A DNA stretch of 64,000 nucleotides, taken from Streptomyces sp. DG1A-41. GTDB taxonomy: Bacteria; Actinomycetota; Actinomycetes; Streptomycetales; Streptomycetaceae. Position numbers and translations under genes: made by a program. Positions 23,337 through 64,000 of this stretch are shown in pieces (positions within the stretch are counted from its first letter, which is position 1; each line of letters opens with the position of its first letter). The stretch spans positions 7,711,001-7,775,000 of the forward strand of contig NZ_CP146350.1 of NCBI RefSeq assembly GCF_037055355.1, in the 5' to 3' direction. The notes under the pieces are model-generated. The model worked only from the letters and a program-made list of their open reading frames with translations. It was not told the origin of the DNA and did no database searches.

Positions 23337-26105
23337 ATGATGACGAGCCGGAGGACATCCGAGGAGGGCACCGGCCTGGGCAGCCTGCTGGTGAGGGCAG
23401 CGGCGGAGTTCCCGGGACACGGAGTGCGCTACTGCTCAGGAGAGCGCCCTGCCGAGTACACACTCCAGACGTATCCGGAACTCCTCGCGGAGGCCCTTCG
23501 CCTGCTGGACGCTCTGCGGGCGGACGGGGTCGGCCCGGACCGTGTCGTGGCGCTGCTGCTCGAACGGTCCGAGGACTTCGTCCCGGCCTTCTGGGCCTGT
23601 CTGCTCGGGGGGATCACCGTCTGCCCACTGGTGCCCCTGCGCAACGATCCACAGCGCTGGGCCGCCCAGTTGACGCACATCAATACCCTCCTCGGCGGGC
23701 CGCTCGTGGTCACCGACCGGCGCATCCGCGAGGAACTTCCCGCTGTCGACGGGTTGGCGGTGACCACGGTCGCGGATCTGGCTCCCGACGCGGACAGCGC
23801 GGTCGCCGTACCGGCCACCGGTGCCCCCGACGATGTCGCGCTGCTGGTCCTCACCTCCGGTTCCACCGGCACCGCCAAGGCGGTCCGGCTCACCCACGGC
23901 AACCTGCTCGCCTCCATGGCCGCCAAGGCCCGGGCGCAGTCGCTCGCCGCGGACGACGTGACGCTCAACTGGATCTCGTACGATCACGTCGCCGCGCTGC
24001 TGGAGGCACATCTGCTGCCGCTGTCGGTGGGAGCCGCCCAGGTTCAGGTGCCGTCGGAGGCGGTGCTGGCCGATCCGATGCGCTTCATCGAGCTGATCGA
24101 CGCCCACCGGGTGACGATGACGTTCACCCCGAACTTCCTGCTGGGCCTGATCAGCAAGGCGCTCGACCGGCTGCCCTCGCCGCCGTCCCTGGACCTGTCC
24201 TGCCTGCGGCACATCGTCTCCGGCGGCGAGGCGAACCCGGTGGCCACGGGCACCGGGTTCCTCGACCGGCTGGCTCCGCTGGGGCTGCGCCGCGATGCCC
24301 TGTGGCCCGCGTTCGGCATGACCGAGACCTGCGCCGGCAGCATCTACAACCGGGAGTTCCCCGACGGCGACCAGGGAAGCGAGTTCGCGGCGGTCGGGCG
24401 GCCGGTCGACGGCCTTCGGATCAGGATCACCGCGGGCGACGACGCGCCCCTGACCGACGGAGAGGTCGGCGAGGTGCAGCTCACCGGCCCGATGATCACT
24501 GACGGATACTGGAACGACAAGGAAGCGACCCAGGCGGCGTTCACGGCCGACGGCTGGTTCCGCACCGGTGACCTCGGCCGGCTCGACACGGGGCGGCTGA
24601 CCCTGGTGGGACGCAGCAAGGACAGCATCATCGTCAACGGCGTCAACTACTACAGCCACGACCTCGAGTCGGTGCTCGACGGCCTGGACGGCATTGCGAA
24701 GTCCTATGTCGCCGCGTTCCCGACGCGCCCTCAGAGCAGCGACACCGAGCAGCTCGCGGTCGCTTTCGCCGTCGCGCCCGATCTCGCCGGCGACGAGGCG
24801 GCACTCCACCGGCTGCTCATCGCCATCAGGAACAGTGCCGTACTGCACTGGGGATTCCGCCCGGCGGTGCTGCTCCCGCTGCCCCAGGACGCCTTCCCGA
24901 AGACGAGCCTGGGCAAGATCCAGCGCTCGCTCATGAGACGGCGGCTGGAGTCCGGTGACTACGCGGGCCGCCTGGAGGCGGTCCGGGAACTGGTGACCCG
25001 GCAACTGGGCGGCTACACCGCCCCGGTGGGCGATACCGAGCAGACGCTGACCGAGCTGTACGGCGAGCTGGTCGAGGAGCCACCGTCCACGATCAGCGCC
25101 ACGGCCGGTTTCTTCGACCTCGGCGGGACCTCGCTGGACATCCTGCGCCTCAAGCGCCTGATCTCCGAGCGCTTTCCCGGCGTGGAGCTCCCGGTGCTCG
25201 CGATCCTCACCTCACCCAGCGTCCGCGCCCTGGCCGCACTCATCGACGCGGGCCGCGGCGAGCGGCCCGTGCCGTACGATCCGGTCGTCGCGCTCCAGAC
25301 CAGCGGCGACAAGACACCGCTCTTCTGTGTCCACCCGGGCGTCGGCGAAGTGCTCGTCTTCGTCAATCTGGCCAAGTACTTCGCCCACGAGCGGCCCTTC
25401 TACGCCCTTCGGGCGCGCGGGTTCAACCCGGGAGAGAAGCCCTTCGACACCTTCGAAGAGATGGCCCGCACATACGCGGACGCCATCCGGTCCAGGCAAC
25501 CGCACGGCCCCTACGCCATCGCCGGGTATTCCTTCGGCGCGGCGGTGGCATTCGAAGTGGCCAAGCTGCTGGAAGCGGACGGTGATCGGGTGGACTTCCT
25601 GGGCAGTTTCAACCTGCCTCCGCACATCAAGTACCGCATGGACGAACTCGACTTCGTCGAGACCGCGGTCAATCTGGCGATGTTCCTGGACCTGATCTCC
25701 AAACAGCAGGCGACGACGTTGCCCGCTGAGTTGCGACCGCTGAGCAGGCAGGAGCAGCTGAGCCGGCTGATCGACCTCGCGCCGCCGGACCGGCTCGCCG
25801 AACTCGACCTGGACCTGGAGCGGTTCACCGCGTGGGCGGAGCTCGCCGACGGTCTCACCGACCTCGGCCGTACCTACCGGCCCACCGGCAGTGTCGCCGG
25901 AATGAGCGTCTTCTACGCCGTTCCACTGCGCGGCAGCAAGCAGGACTGGCTGAACAACGAGCTGAAGCGCTGGGAGGACTTCACCCGTGAGGAGCCCCGG
26001 TACATCGATGTGCCCGGCGAGCACTACACCCTCATGGGACCGAGGCACGTGGCCGTCTTCCAGTCCCTCCTGCGCACCGAGCTGGCCCGGGCGCTGTCGG
26101 ACTGA
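23337..26105 (+). CDS. adenylation-carrier-thioesterase (A-T-TE) protein
   Basis: A 922-aa NRPS-like protein. AMP-binding domain about residues 20-550: [60 protein letters not shown] and a late KTSLGKIQR lysine region. Carrier domain with Ser599 in [13 protein letters not shown]. Thioesterase with Ser732 in [11 protein letters not shown] and His in GEHYTLMGP. There is no condensation domain. The enzyme activates an acid and holds it as a thioester; the TE may release, condense or transfer it. The A-T-TE layout recalls enzymes that dimerise or offload aryl or keto acids, but the substrate cannot be read. ATG 23337 (or 23340) follows GAGGAGGGG. It starts a tight four-gene block. Confidence 0.9.
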   Translation: MMTSRRTSEEGTGLGSLLVRAAAEFPGHGVRYCSGERPAEYTLQTYPELLAEALRLLDALRADGVGPDRVVALLLERSEDFVPAFWACLLGGITVCPLVPLRNDPQRWAAQLTHINTLLGGPLVVTDRRIREELPAVDGLAVTTVADLAPDADSAVAVPATGAPDDVALLVLTSGSTGTAKAVRLTHGNLLASMAAKARAQSLAADDVTLNWISYDHVAALLEAHLLPLSVGAAQVQVPSEAVLADPMRFIELIDAHRVTMTFTPNFLLGLISKALDRLPSPPSLDLSCLRHIVSGGEANPVATGTGFLDRLAPLGLRRDALWPAFGMTETCAGSIYNREFPDGDQGSEFAAVGRPVDGLRIRITAGDDAPLTDGEVGEVQLTGPMITDGYWNDKEATQAAFTADGWFRTGDLGRLDTGRLTLVGRSKDSIIVNGVNYYSHDLESVLDGLDGIAKSYVAAFPTRPQSSDTEQLAVAFAVAPDLAGDEAALHRLLIAIRNSAVLHWGFRPAVLLPLPQDAFPKTSLGKIQRSLMRRRLESGDYAGRLEAVRELVTRQLGGYTAPVGDTEQTLTELYGELVEEPPSTISATAGFFDLGGTSLDILRLKRLISERFPGVELPVLAILTSPSVRALAALIDAGRGERPVPYDPVVALQTSGDKTPLFCVHPGVGEVLVFVNLAKYFAHERPFYALRARGFNPGEKPFDTFEEMARTYADAIRSRQPHGPYAIAGYSFGAAVAFEVAKLLEADGDRVDFLGSFNLPPHIKYRMDELDFVETAVNLAMFLDLISKQQATTLPAELRPLSRQEQLSRLIDLAPPDRLAELDLDLERFTAWAELADGLTDLGRTYRPTGSVAGMSVFYAVPLRGSKQDWLNNELKRWEDFTREEPRYIDVPGEHYTLMGPRHVAVFQSLLRTELARALSD

Positions 26106-26109
26106 GCGC

Positions 26110-27066
26110 ATGAACGACACCGTCATGCCGACAGGGCAGAAGATCCTGATCACCGGGGCGACCGGCCTGGTGGCCCGCTCCGTGGCCGAGACACTCGCGG
26201 TCCACAACGAGGTGTGGTGTCTCGGCCGGTTCCGCGACCCGTCCCTGGAGCGCCGGCTTCGGGAACGGGGCATACGGACCTGGCGCTGGGACATGGCCAG
26301 GGACACACTGGACGGTCTTCCCGACGACTTCACGCACGTGCTGCACGCTGCGGTCGAGCGCGGCGACGGGAACTTCGAGGAGGCGGTGGCGGTGAACTCC
26401 GTCGCCACCGGCCGTCTGATGACCCACTGCCGTACCGCCGAAGCATTCCTGTTCGTCTCCACCAGCGCGGTCTACGCCCCCCAGGCGCCGGACCACCGGC
26501 ACATCGAGTCCGACCCTCTGGCCGCCGCGTCGGCATGGATGCCGGCCTACCCGGTGGGCAAGCTGGCCACCGAGGGTGCCGTGCGCGCGCTCGCCGTGAC
26601 GCTGGGCCTGCCCACCACCATCGCACGGCTCAACGTGGCCTACGGGCCGCACGGGCATGGCGGGCTCCCGGTCATCTTCTACCGGCAGATGCTCGCCGCG
26701 GAGCCGATCGCCGTGCCCCACGAGCACCAGCACTACTGCTCCCCGATCCACACGGACGACATCGCGCGGCACGTGCCCCGGCTCTGGGCCGCGGCGACGG
26801 CTCCCGCGACCGTGGTGAACTGGGGCGGGGACGAGATCGTCGGGGTGCGGGACCTGATGTCCTACGTCTCCCGCCTCACCGGGGTGCCGGTCGCGTTCGC
26901 ACCAGGCGACGTCACCCGCGCCGTCGTCGCGTTCGACGCCACCCGCCGCCGGAACATCGCAGGCGACTGTGCGTGGTCCTGGCGCGACGGCGTCCGGCAG
27001 GTGCTGGACGCGCACTTTCCCGGCAGCGTCAAAGCCGGCCCGCAAAGAGAGGTCTTCGCACCGTGA
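26110..27066 (+). CDS. NAD-dependent epimerase/dehydratase-like protein
   Basis: A 318-aa extended SDR. It has the nucleotide motif [18 protein letters not shown] (residues 12-29), Ser in [11 protein letters not shown], a Tyr/Lys pair in [10 protein letters not shown], and [14 protein letters not shown] typical of the sugar-epimerase fold. The canonical YxxxK appears as YPVGK, so it is intact. ATG 26110 starts 4 nt after the A-T-TE stop, and the stop overlaps the next gene. No other sugar-pathway genes are in the window, so the substrate may be a carrier-bound or acyl intermediate rather than a nucleotide sugar. Confidence 0.85.
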   Translation: MNDTVMPTGQKILITGATGLVARSVAETLAVHNEVWCLGRFRDPSLERRLRERGIRTWRWDMARDTLDGLPDDFTHVLHAAVERGDGNFEEAVAVNSVATGRLMTHCRTAEAFLFVSTSAVYAPQAPDHRHIESDPLAAASAWMPAYPVGKLATEGAVRALAVTLGLPTTIARLNVAYGPHGHGGLPVIFYRQMLAAEPIAVPHEHQHYCSPIHTDDIARHVPRLWAAATAPATVVNWGGDEIVGVRDLMSYVSRLTGVPVAFAPGDVTRAVVAFDATRRRNIAGDCAWSWRDGVRQVLDAHFPGSVKAGPQREVFAP

Positions 27067-28126
27067 TCAACGCGACACCCGTGACCACCGAAACACCGTC
27101 CGAACCACACGTGCTGGGCCTGCTGGAGCGCGCGCTGGGCATCAGCTGCGCCGCCTCGCTGCGCGCGGCCGTCAAGCTCGGCCTCGCCGACGCACTCGAC
27201 ACCGCCCCGGCGACCGCGGAAGACCTGGCCGCCGCGGTCGGCGCCGACCCGGACGCGCTGCGGCGCCTGCTGCGCTCGCTCACCTGCCACGGGGTCTTCA
27301 CCGAGGACTCCGAAGGCGGGTTCGCGCACACGGACGTCTCGCGGCTGCTGCGTACGGACACCCCGGACAGCCTCGACCAGCTCGTGCTGTGGATGACCGA
27401 GCCGTGGACCTGGGAGCTGTGGGCCGGCTCGATGCGTCGGTCCGCACCGGCAAGGACGTCTTCGTCGATCTGCACGGCCAGGAGTTCTTCGAGCACGTGC
27501 ACACCGCCTGGCCGGAATCCGCAGAAGTGTTCGACCGGGCCATGACCCAGGCGAGCAGACAGTCCGCCGGGGCCGTCGCGGGCACCCTTCCGCTGGACGG
27601 GGCGCGGACGGTCGCGGACATCGGTGGTGGACAGGGCTTCCTGCTGGCCTCGTTGCTCGAACACCACCCCGGTCTGCGGGGCGTCCTCTTCGACCGGCCG
27701 GACGTAGTGGCAGGCGCCGATGCCCGGCTGCGCGAAGGCGGGGCGCTCGCCGACCGGGCACAGCTCCTGCCCGGCGACTGCCGCGAGGAGGTACCGGCCG
27801 GCGTCGACGCGTACGTGTTCAAGAACGTTCTGGGCATGAACGACGAGGACGCCGCCGTCGTACTAGGCAACGTCGTGCGGACGGCCCGCGCCGGGGCCCG
27901 GGTGATCATCGTGGAGAACCTCGTCGACGACGGCCCGGGCCGGGCCTTCAGCACCGCGATGGACCTGAGGATGCTGCTCACCGTCGGCGGGCGCAAGCAC
28001 ACGCTCCAGGGACTGCTCGCGCTCGTGACGCGGTCGGGGCTCACCGTCCGGCAGGTGCGACCGGTCAACTCGTACCAGCACATGATCGAAGCCATGGTGC
28101 CCGCGTATGCGTCGCGGACACCGTAA
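27063..28126 (+). CDS. O-methyltransferase (Methyltransf_2 family), frameshifted in this sequence
   Basis: About 354 aa when corrected. An N-terminal dimerisation/winged-helix part ([36 protein letters not shown]) reads from GTG 27063 to about 27425. The C-terminal SAM-binding part continues in the -1 frame: [35 protein letters not shown] (glycine-rich SAM loop) and [14 protein letters not shown] (in place of the usual H-D catalytic pattern). One base is missing near 27426-27428 (W-A-G-x-L-D). Likely reaction: SAM-dependent O-methylation of a phenol or enol. The start overlaps the epimerase stop (GTGA). Catalytic His is not certain in the LGMN context. Confidence 0.85.
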
Positions 28127-28141
28127 GAGGAGGGCGGAAGG

Positions 28142-29731
<1,590 letters not shown>

Positions 29732-29962
29732 CGTCGGACACCGAAGCCCAGGAGGGTTTCCGGGAGTTGACGGCCGGGAGACCGACCGCGCCGCCGAGGA
29801 CCGCCGTACTGCCGAGGCATCGGCTTCCACGACCTGCTGGAACAGCGAAAGGACACCGGCCGCGTGGTGCCGGTCCCGGGAACGGCCCGGACGTCAAGAG
29901 GGTGACGCGCTCAACCGTGTGACAGACGGCGTGACGAATGGCAGCGACCCAGGAAGGGCTCC
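29732..29962 (+). other. spacer before the PKS genes, no confident gene
   Basis: A 64-codon open frame beginning GTG at 29728 overlaps the monooxygenase stop, but its product (TAPPRTAVLPRHRLPRPAG...) has no recognisable motifs. Another frame reads GFHDLLEQRKDTGRVV, also unassigned. The ribosome site GAAGGG for the PKS lies at its end (about 29950). Promoter elements are not obvious. Confidence 0.5.
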
Positions 29963-46891
<16,929 letters not shown>

Positions 46892-46982
46892 AGGTACGGC
46901 CCCGATCCAGCCCGAACCACCGCCCTCTGGGGCGCCCCCCGCTCACCGTCAAGTGCCGACAGCGAATGAGGTTTGGTTTCCG

Positions 46983-57771
<10,789 letters not shown>

Positions 57772-57772
<1 letters not shown>

Positions 57773-60700
57773 TGACGGGCACCGACGAGAAGATACTCAC
57801 CTCCCTCAAGCGGCTCACCGCCGAACTCCGCCAGACCCGCAAACGGTTGCAGGAGACCGAGGACGCGGCCCACGAACCCGTCGCGATCATCGGCATGGCC
57901 TGCCGCTACCCCGGCGGGGTGCGCACCCCCGACGACCTCTGGCAGCTCGTCTCCACCGGCCGTGACGCCGTCTCCGACTTCCCGACCGACCGCGGCTGGG
58001 ACAGGGCGGCACTCCTCGGACCGGACGCCGACGCCTCGGGAACCAGCAGCACGCACCAGGGCGGATTCCTCCACGACGTGGCCGACTTCGATCCGGCCCC
58101 GTTCGGCATCAGCCCACGCGAGGCCACCGCGATGGATCCCCAGCAGCGTCTCCTCCTGGAGACGGCCTGGGAGGCCTTCGAGGACGCCGGCATCGACCCG
58201 GCGACCCTGCGCGGCACCAGAACCGGTGTGTACGCGGGGATCATGTATCACGACTACGCCGCCCGGCTGCGCGAGCTGCCCGAGGAGGTCATGGGCTACC
58301 TCGGCACCGGCAACTCGGGCAGCATCGCCTCCGGCCGGGTGGCCTACACCTTCGGCCTGGAGGGCCCGGCGGTCACCATCGACACCGCCTGCTCCTCCTC
58401 CCTGGTCGCCCTGCACCTGGCCGCCGGCGCGCTGCGCAGGCAGGAGTGCACGCTCGCCCTCGCGGGCGGGGCCACCGTCATGGCGTCCCCCCTGCCGTTC
58501 GTGGACTTCAGCCGCCAGGAGGGACTGGCACCCGACGGCCGGTGCAAGTCGTTCGCCGGCGCTGCCGACGGCACCGGCTGGGCCGAGGGCGCCGGCATGC
58601 TGCTGCTCGAACGGCTCTCCGACGCCCGCCGCAACGGCCACCCGGTGCTCGCCGTCCTGCGCGGCTCGGCCGTGAACTCCGACGGCGCCAGCAACGGGCT
58701 GACCGCCCCCAACGGGCCCTCGCAACAGCGGGTGATCCGCCAGGCCCTGGCCGACGCGGGCCTGCGCCCGGACGAGATCGACGCGGTCGAGGCCCACGGC
58801 ACGGGCACCACCCTGGGCGACCCGATCGAGGCGCAGGCCGTGCTGGCCGTCTACGGTCAGGGGCGCGCGGAGGACCGCCCGCTGTGGCTCGGCTCGCTCA
58901 AGTCGAACACGGGGCACACCCAGGCCGCCGCCGGCGTCGGTGGCGTCATGAAGATGGTGCTGGCCATGCGACACGGCGTGCTCCCACGCACTCTCCATGT
59001 CGACCGGCCCACCCCGCACGTCGACTGGTCCGCCGGGGCCGTCGAACTGCTCACCGAGCCGCGGCCGTGGCAACGCGGCGACAGGCCCCGGCGCGCCGGG
59101 GTCTCCTCGTTCGGATTCAGCGGCACCAACGCGCACGCCGTCATCGAGGAGCCGCCCCGGGACGAGAACGAGAACGAGAACCAGGACCGCCCCGTCGCGT
59201 CGGCCGACGGCGTACCGGCGCTGTGGGCGCTGACGGGAACCTCGCAGGAGGCGCTGCGCGCACAGGCCCGGGCGCTCGCGGCGCAGCTGCGCCGCGACCC
59301 GGCGCCCGGCCTCGTCGACGTCGGATACTCCCTGCTCACCACCCGCACCGCCCTGGAGCACCGAGCCGTCCTGCTCGGCAGCGATCGGCGGACAATGGTG
59401 CGCGACCTGGAGACCTTCGCAGGCGGCGGCACCCCGGCCGGGCTGGTCCGCGGCCGGGCGGCCCCCGGCGCACTGGCGGTGATGTTCACCGGCGGGGGCA
59501 GCCAACGCCCGCTGGGCAAGGACCTGTACGCCGCCCATCCCGCCTTCGCGGAGGCCCTCGACGCCGTCTGCGCCGAACTGGACCGCCACCTGGATCGTCC
59601 CCTGCTGCCGGTGCTCTTCGGCGAGCGGCGCGGTCCCGGCGGCGTATCCGCCGGCACGCCTGACGCCGACCCGCTCTCCGGGCAGGCGCTCGCCCAGCCC
59701 GCCCTGTTCGCCATCGAGGTCGCGCTCTACCGCCTGTTCGCCTCCTGGGGCGTCACTCCCGACTACGTCATGGGCCACTCGGGCGGCGAACTGGCGGCCG
59801 CCCATGTCGCCGGCGTGCTCTCGCTCGCCGACGCCTGCGCTCTCGTCGCCGCGCGCGGACGGCTGACCCAGGAACTCCCGGGTGGCGGGGCGATGGTGGC
59901 GGTGGCCGCCCCGGCGGACGAGGTGCTGCCCCTGCTCACGCGGGGAGTCGAGATCGCGGCGGTCAACGGTCCCGCCGCCGTCGTCCTCTCCGGCGACGAG
60001 ACGGCCGTGCTGGCACTCGCCGAGCGTTTCGCCGCGAAGGGGACCAAGACCCGTCGACTGCAGGTCAGTTACGCCTCTCACTCGGCCCGCGTGGACCCCA
60101 TGCTCGACCAACTCCGCAAGGTCGCGGCCCGCCTGGAATTCCGGCCGCCGCGCATCGGATTCCTCTCGACGGTCACCGGGATGCCCGCCGACGACAAGGA
60201 GCTCTGCTCACCCGAGTACTGGGTGCGCAACGCACGCCGGCCGGTCCTGTTCGCCGACGCGGTACGGCGCCTGGAGGCCGAAGGAGTCCGCACCTTCCTC
60301 GAACTCGGCCCGGACGCGGTGCTCGCCGCCCTGGCCGAGGAGAACGTCACCCCCGGCACCTCGGCCGGGATCGCGGCCCAGCGTGCGGGACGGCCCGAAC
60401 AGGACGCGGTCACGGCGGCCGTCGCCGGGCTTCACGCGCGCGGAGTCCCCGTCGACTGGGAGGCCTTCTTCCAGGGCTCGGGTGCCGTGCGCGTCGGGCT
60501 GCCGCACTACGCCTTCCAGAAGCGACGTCACTGGCTGGAGGCCCCCGCCCAGGGTCCTGTGGACGTCTCGCCCGCCGGTCTGGGCTTCCCTGACCACCCA
60601 CTGCTCGGAGCCAGCATCTCCCTCGCGGACTCAGAGGAGTTCCTGTTCACCGGACGGTTGTCGCTCGACACCCACCCGTGGCTGGCCGACCACGCAGTCG

Positions 60701-63700
60701 GCCGGTCCGTCCTGCTTCCCGGCACCGCCTTCCTCGAACTGGCCCTGCGCGCCGGTGACCAGGCCGGATGCGAGCACCTTGACGAACTCACCCTCACGGC
60801 GCCGCTGATCCTGCCCGCCGACGGTGTCATGGTGCTCCAGATCCGGGTGGGAGCACCGGACGGTGGCGGACACCGGCCGATCGAGATCCACGCGAGGCCC
60901 GAGGATTCCCTGCCCGGACAGCCGTGGGTGCGGCACGCCACCGGGACGTTGTCCGTCGCGACACCCGTGCCGACCCCGACCGGCGCCCTCGTGTCCTGGC
61001 CGCCGGCCGACGCGAGCCCCCTCGACGCGGAGGGTCTGTACGACCGGCTCGGCGCAGCCGGCCTGCGCTACGGACCGGCCTTCCAGGGCCTCACAGCTGC
61101 CTGGCGGCGCGGCGACGAGCTCTTCGCCGAGGTCGCCCTGGACGGTGAACAGCACGCCGCCGCACGATCGTTCGGAATGCACCCGGCCCTGCTGGACGCC
61201 GCCCTGCACACCCTCGGCCTCGGCATCCCCGACGCCACCGAGGGCCCGAGCCTGCCCTTCGCCTGGCACGGCGTGTCGCTGTACGCCTCGGGCGCGACGA
61301 CCCTGCGCGTACGGCTGGCGCCGGACGGGCCGGGCACGGTGGCTCTCGAGCTCGCGGACGCAGTGGGCCGGCCGGTCGGCTCCGTGGACGCGCTGCTGCT
61401 GCGTCCCGCCGGACAGCTCGCGGCGGCGGACGTGGCCAAGGAGCCACTGCTCCACCTCGTATGGACGGAGCTCGCGGACGCCGAGGCACCCACACCGCTC
61501 GACACCGCGCCGCCCGTGGTGCTCGGCGGGAACGGCCCCGGCTGCCACCCGGACGTGGCGGCCCTCGCCGCCGCAGTGGCCGACGGCGCGGCGGCACCCG
61601 AGGTCGTGGTTGTCCCGCTCCTCGAACCGGACGGGGAGAGCCGGCAGGACGCCGGCGCAGCGGCCCGGCACTCCACCGCCCAGGCCCTGCGGCTCGTACA
61701 GGACTGGCTGGCCGACGACACCTGCGCCGCGGCCCGCCTCGTGGTGGTCACCCGCGCCGCGGCGGCCACCGGACCGGATGAGGACCTCGGCGACCTGCCA
61801 CGCGCCGCCGTCCGGGGGCTGCTGCGTACGGCACAGTCCGAACACCCCGGGCGGATCATCCTCGTCGACACCGACGACACTGACTCCTGGGCGGACCACC
61901 TGTCCGCCGTCCTGCGCTCCGGCGAGCCCGACATCGCTCTGCGCGGCGGCCGACTGCTGGCACCGCGCCTGGCCCGCACCGATGTCCCGGCCCGGCAGCC
62001 CGAGACCGCGGACGGCGCGGCCGAGCCATCGGACGCCCCCTTGTTCGACGCCGACGGCACCGTGCTGATCACCGGTGGCACCGGCGCGCTCGGCGCGCTC
62101 CTCGCGCGGCACCTGGTCGAGCACCACGGAGTGCGCGGTCTGCTGCTGGCCGGCCGTCGCGGTCCCGAGGCCGAGGGCGCCCGCGAACTGGCCGAAGAGC
62201 TCCGTGCCTGTGGCGCACAGGTCGATCTGATCGCCTGTGACGTCGCGGACCGCGCTGCCCTGGAACGTCTCCTGGACGCCGTTCCGGCCGGGCGGCCGCT
62301 GACGGCTGTCGTCCACGCGGCGGGCGTCCTGGACGACAGCGTCTTCGACGCGCTCACCCCCGAACGCCTGGACCGGGTGATGCGGCCGAAGTCCGACGCG
62401 GCATGGCATCTGCACGAGCTCACCGCACACCTCGACCTGTCCGCCTTCGTCCTGTTCTCCTCGGCGGCCGGACTCCTGGGCGCCCCCGGCCAGGCCAACT
62501 ACGCCGCGGCGAACGGATTCCTGGACGCCCTGGCCGCACACCGCCGCCACCGGGGACTGCCCGCCCACTCACTGGCCTGGGGCCTGTGGGAAGGCACGTC
62601 GGGCATGACCGCAGGAGTCGACGAACCCGCCCTGCGCCGACTGGCCGCCCTCGGCATGCGGCCGATCCCGGCCGGCGAGGGGCTCGCCCTCTTCGACGCC
62701 GCGATCGCCCGGACCGAGCCCTTGACGGCGCCCCTCCACCTCGACCCGCGCCGGCTCCACGGCGAGACCGCACCGGCCCTGCTGCGCGGTCTCGTACCGC
62801 CCGCACGGCGGCGACGCCGCGCCGAGTCCCGTACGGCGACGGGCCCGCTCACCCCGGCCCAGAGGATGGCCGCGCTGCCGGAGGCCGAACAGCTGCGGGA
62901 ACTGACGACGCTGGTACGGGAGGAGGCCGCCGCGATCCTGGGGCACAGCGACGCCCGGGACGTCCCCCACGACCACTCCTTCTCCCAGCTCGGCTTCGAC
63001 TCGCTCGCGGCGATCGAACTGCGCAACCGCCTGGGAGCCGCCGTCGACCTGCGGTTGCCGACGACCCTGGTGTTCGACCATCCGACGCCGGCCGATCTCG
63101 CCGGGCGGCTGCGGGGCCTGCTCATCGACACCGCCGTCCCGGCGCACCCGCCCGCACGGGACGCCGGCCCCGCCGACGAACCCCTCGCCGTCGTCGCCAT
63201 GGCCTGCCGCTATCCCGGCGGCGTCACCTCGCCCGAGGACCTGTGGGAGCTGGTCCGTACGGGCCGCGACGCCATCACCGAGATGCCTCGTGACCGGGGC
63301 TGGGACATCGACGCCCTGTACGACCCCGAGGGCGCCGGGCGCGGCACGTTCTACACGAGACACGGCGGATTCCTCGACGACGCGGCAGGCTTCGACCCCG
63401 GCTTCTTCGGGATCAGCCCCCGCGAGGCCCTGGCGATGGACCCGCAGCAGCGGCTGCTCCTCGAAGTGTCCTGGGAGGCGTTCGAACGGGCCGGGATCGA
63501 TCCGGTGTCGATGCGCGGCAGCGACACCGGCGTGTTCACCGGCGTGATGTACCACGACTACGGCTCGTGGGCGAAGGACGCCTCCGAGGACGTCGAGGGC
63601 TATCTCGGCGCGGGCACGGCCGGCAGTGTCGCCTCCGGCCGTGTGGCGTACGCCCTCGGTCTCGAAGGCCCCGCGGTGACGGTCGACACCGCCTGCTCGT

Positions 63701-64000
63701 CGTCCCTGGTGGCGCTGCACCTCGCCGCCCAGGCCCTGCGCTCGGGCGAGTGCTCGCTGGCCTTGGCCGGCGGGGTGACCGTGATGTCCACCCCTGGGCC
63801 GTTCGTCGAGTTCAGCCGGCAACGCGGGCTCTCTCCTGACGGGCGGTGCAAGTCGTTCGCGGCCGGCGCCGACGGCACGGGCTGGGGGGAGGGCGTGGGC
63901 GTGCTCCTGGTCGAGCGGCTGTCGGACGCCCGCCGCAACGGCCATCCGGTCCTGGCCTTGATCCGGGGCAGCGCGATCAACCAGGACGGGGCCAGCAACG
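57772..64000 (+). CDS. type I modular PKS 3: module 6 and start of module 7, cut by window edge
   Basis: The open frame continues to the last base; 2076 codons are visible. ATG 57772 overlaps the PKS 2 stop. The N-terminus [20 protein letters not shown] is a docking coiled coil, expected to receive the PKS 2 tail. Order: KS-AT-DH-KR-ACP (module 6), then a KS (module 7) with Cys1975 (63694-63696) in DTACSSS, cut after INQDGASN. Collinear with PKS 1 and PKS 2, so the assembly line runs left to right and its end, release domain and any further tailoring genes lie outside the window. Confidence 0.93.
57877..63120 (+). other. PKS 3 module 6: KS-AT-DH-KR-ACP with unusual AT and DH motifs
   Basis: KS Cys207 (58390-58392). 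AT: FTGGGSQ replaces FPGQGSQ, Ser670 lies in GHSGGE (usual GHSVGE or GHSQGE), and Y767-ASH (methylmalonyl-like) sits in a malonyl-type frame ([13 protein letters not shown]). DH: His974 in [11 protein letters not shown], so the motif Gly at +4 is Arg978; Asp1142 in [10 protein letters not shown] is kept. KR: GGTGALG near 62075, [20 protein letters not shown] Ser1744 in LGFDSLAAI. Extender choice is uncertain. Confidence 0.88.
63175..64000 (+). other. PKS 3 module 7: ketosynthase, partial
   Basis: KS N-terminus ([15 protein letters not shown]) through DTACSSS, the [11 protein letters not shown] region and INQDGASN. It has the ordinary extending-type Cys. The C-terminal KS and all later domains lie beyond the window. 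Confidence 0.92.

Overview
The window reads as actinomycete, most likely Streptomyces: very GC-rich DNA, GTG starts, gamma-butyrolactone-type regulation (AfsA-family enzymes plus an ArpA/ScbR-like receptor), a SARP activator, rare TTA codons, and modular type I polyketide synthase (PKS) genes. It covers the left part of a large biosynthetic gene cluster. Both ends are open: an SDR gene is cut at base 1 and a PKS gene at base 64000.

Layout. (1) 1-7.9 kb, signalling and export: AfsA-like gene + SDR, a TetR/MFS pair with a clear operator, an IS5-type transposase relic, a second AfsA-like gene divergent from a butyrolactone-receptor-like repressor, then an NmrA-like and a classical SDR reductase. 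(2) 8.1-13.8 kb, a compact type II (dissociated) acyl-assembly set: ACP, FabF-like ketosynthase, a ketosynthase-like partner without the active-site Cys, a divergent KAS III, a phosphopantetheinyl transferase and an SDR. (3) 13.9-22.0 kb, regulation and tailoring: an IS701-transposase-like protein that has lost catalytic residues, a LuxR-type regulator, a decayed KSQ relic, a DUF2306 membrane protein, a quinone oxidoreductase, an FAD monooxygenase and a SARP. (4) 21.8-29.7 kb: ferredoxin and ferredoxin reductase, an adenylation-carrier-thioesterase protein, an epimerase-like SDR, an O-methyltransferase and a second FAD monooxygenase. (5) 30-64 kb: three collinear type I PKS genes.

PKS logic read from motifs: loading KSQ-AT(methylmalonyl)-ACP; module 1 KS-[no AT]-KR-ACP; module 2 KS-[no AT]-DH-KR-ACP; module 3 KS-AT(malonyl)-DH-KR-ACP; module 4 KS-AT(methylmalonyl)-ER-dead KR-ACP with no DH; module 5 KS-AT(malonyl)-DH-KR-ACP; module 6 KS-AT(ambiguous)-DH-KR-ACP; module 7 starts with a KS and is cut. 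The inferred nascent product is a propionate-primed, partly unsaturated reduced polyketide. The type II set, the A-T-TE protein and the redox/methyl enzymes probably add a second acyl or acid-derived part and tailor it; that is inference.

The most unusual features are two consecutive AT-less modules inside a cis-AT synthase, an 872-bp perfect repeat joining their KS domains, a module with ER but no DH and a dead KR, a KSQ relic 13 kb away from the live KSQ, and a transposase-like protein without its catalytic acidic residues. Four genes (KS-like partner, ferredoxin reductase, O-methyltransferase, second PKS) are each broken by one missing base. Because all four have the same sign, I suspect sequence error rather than decay.
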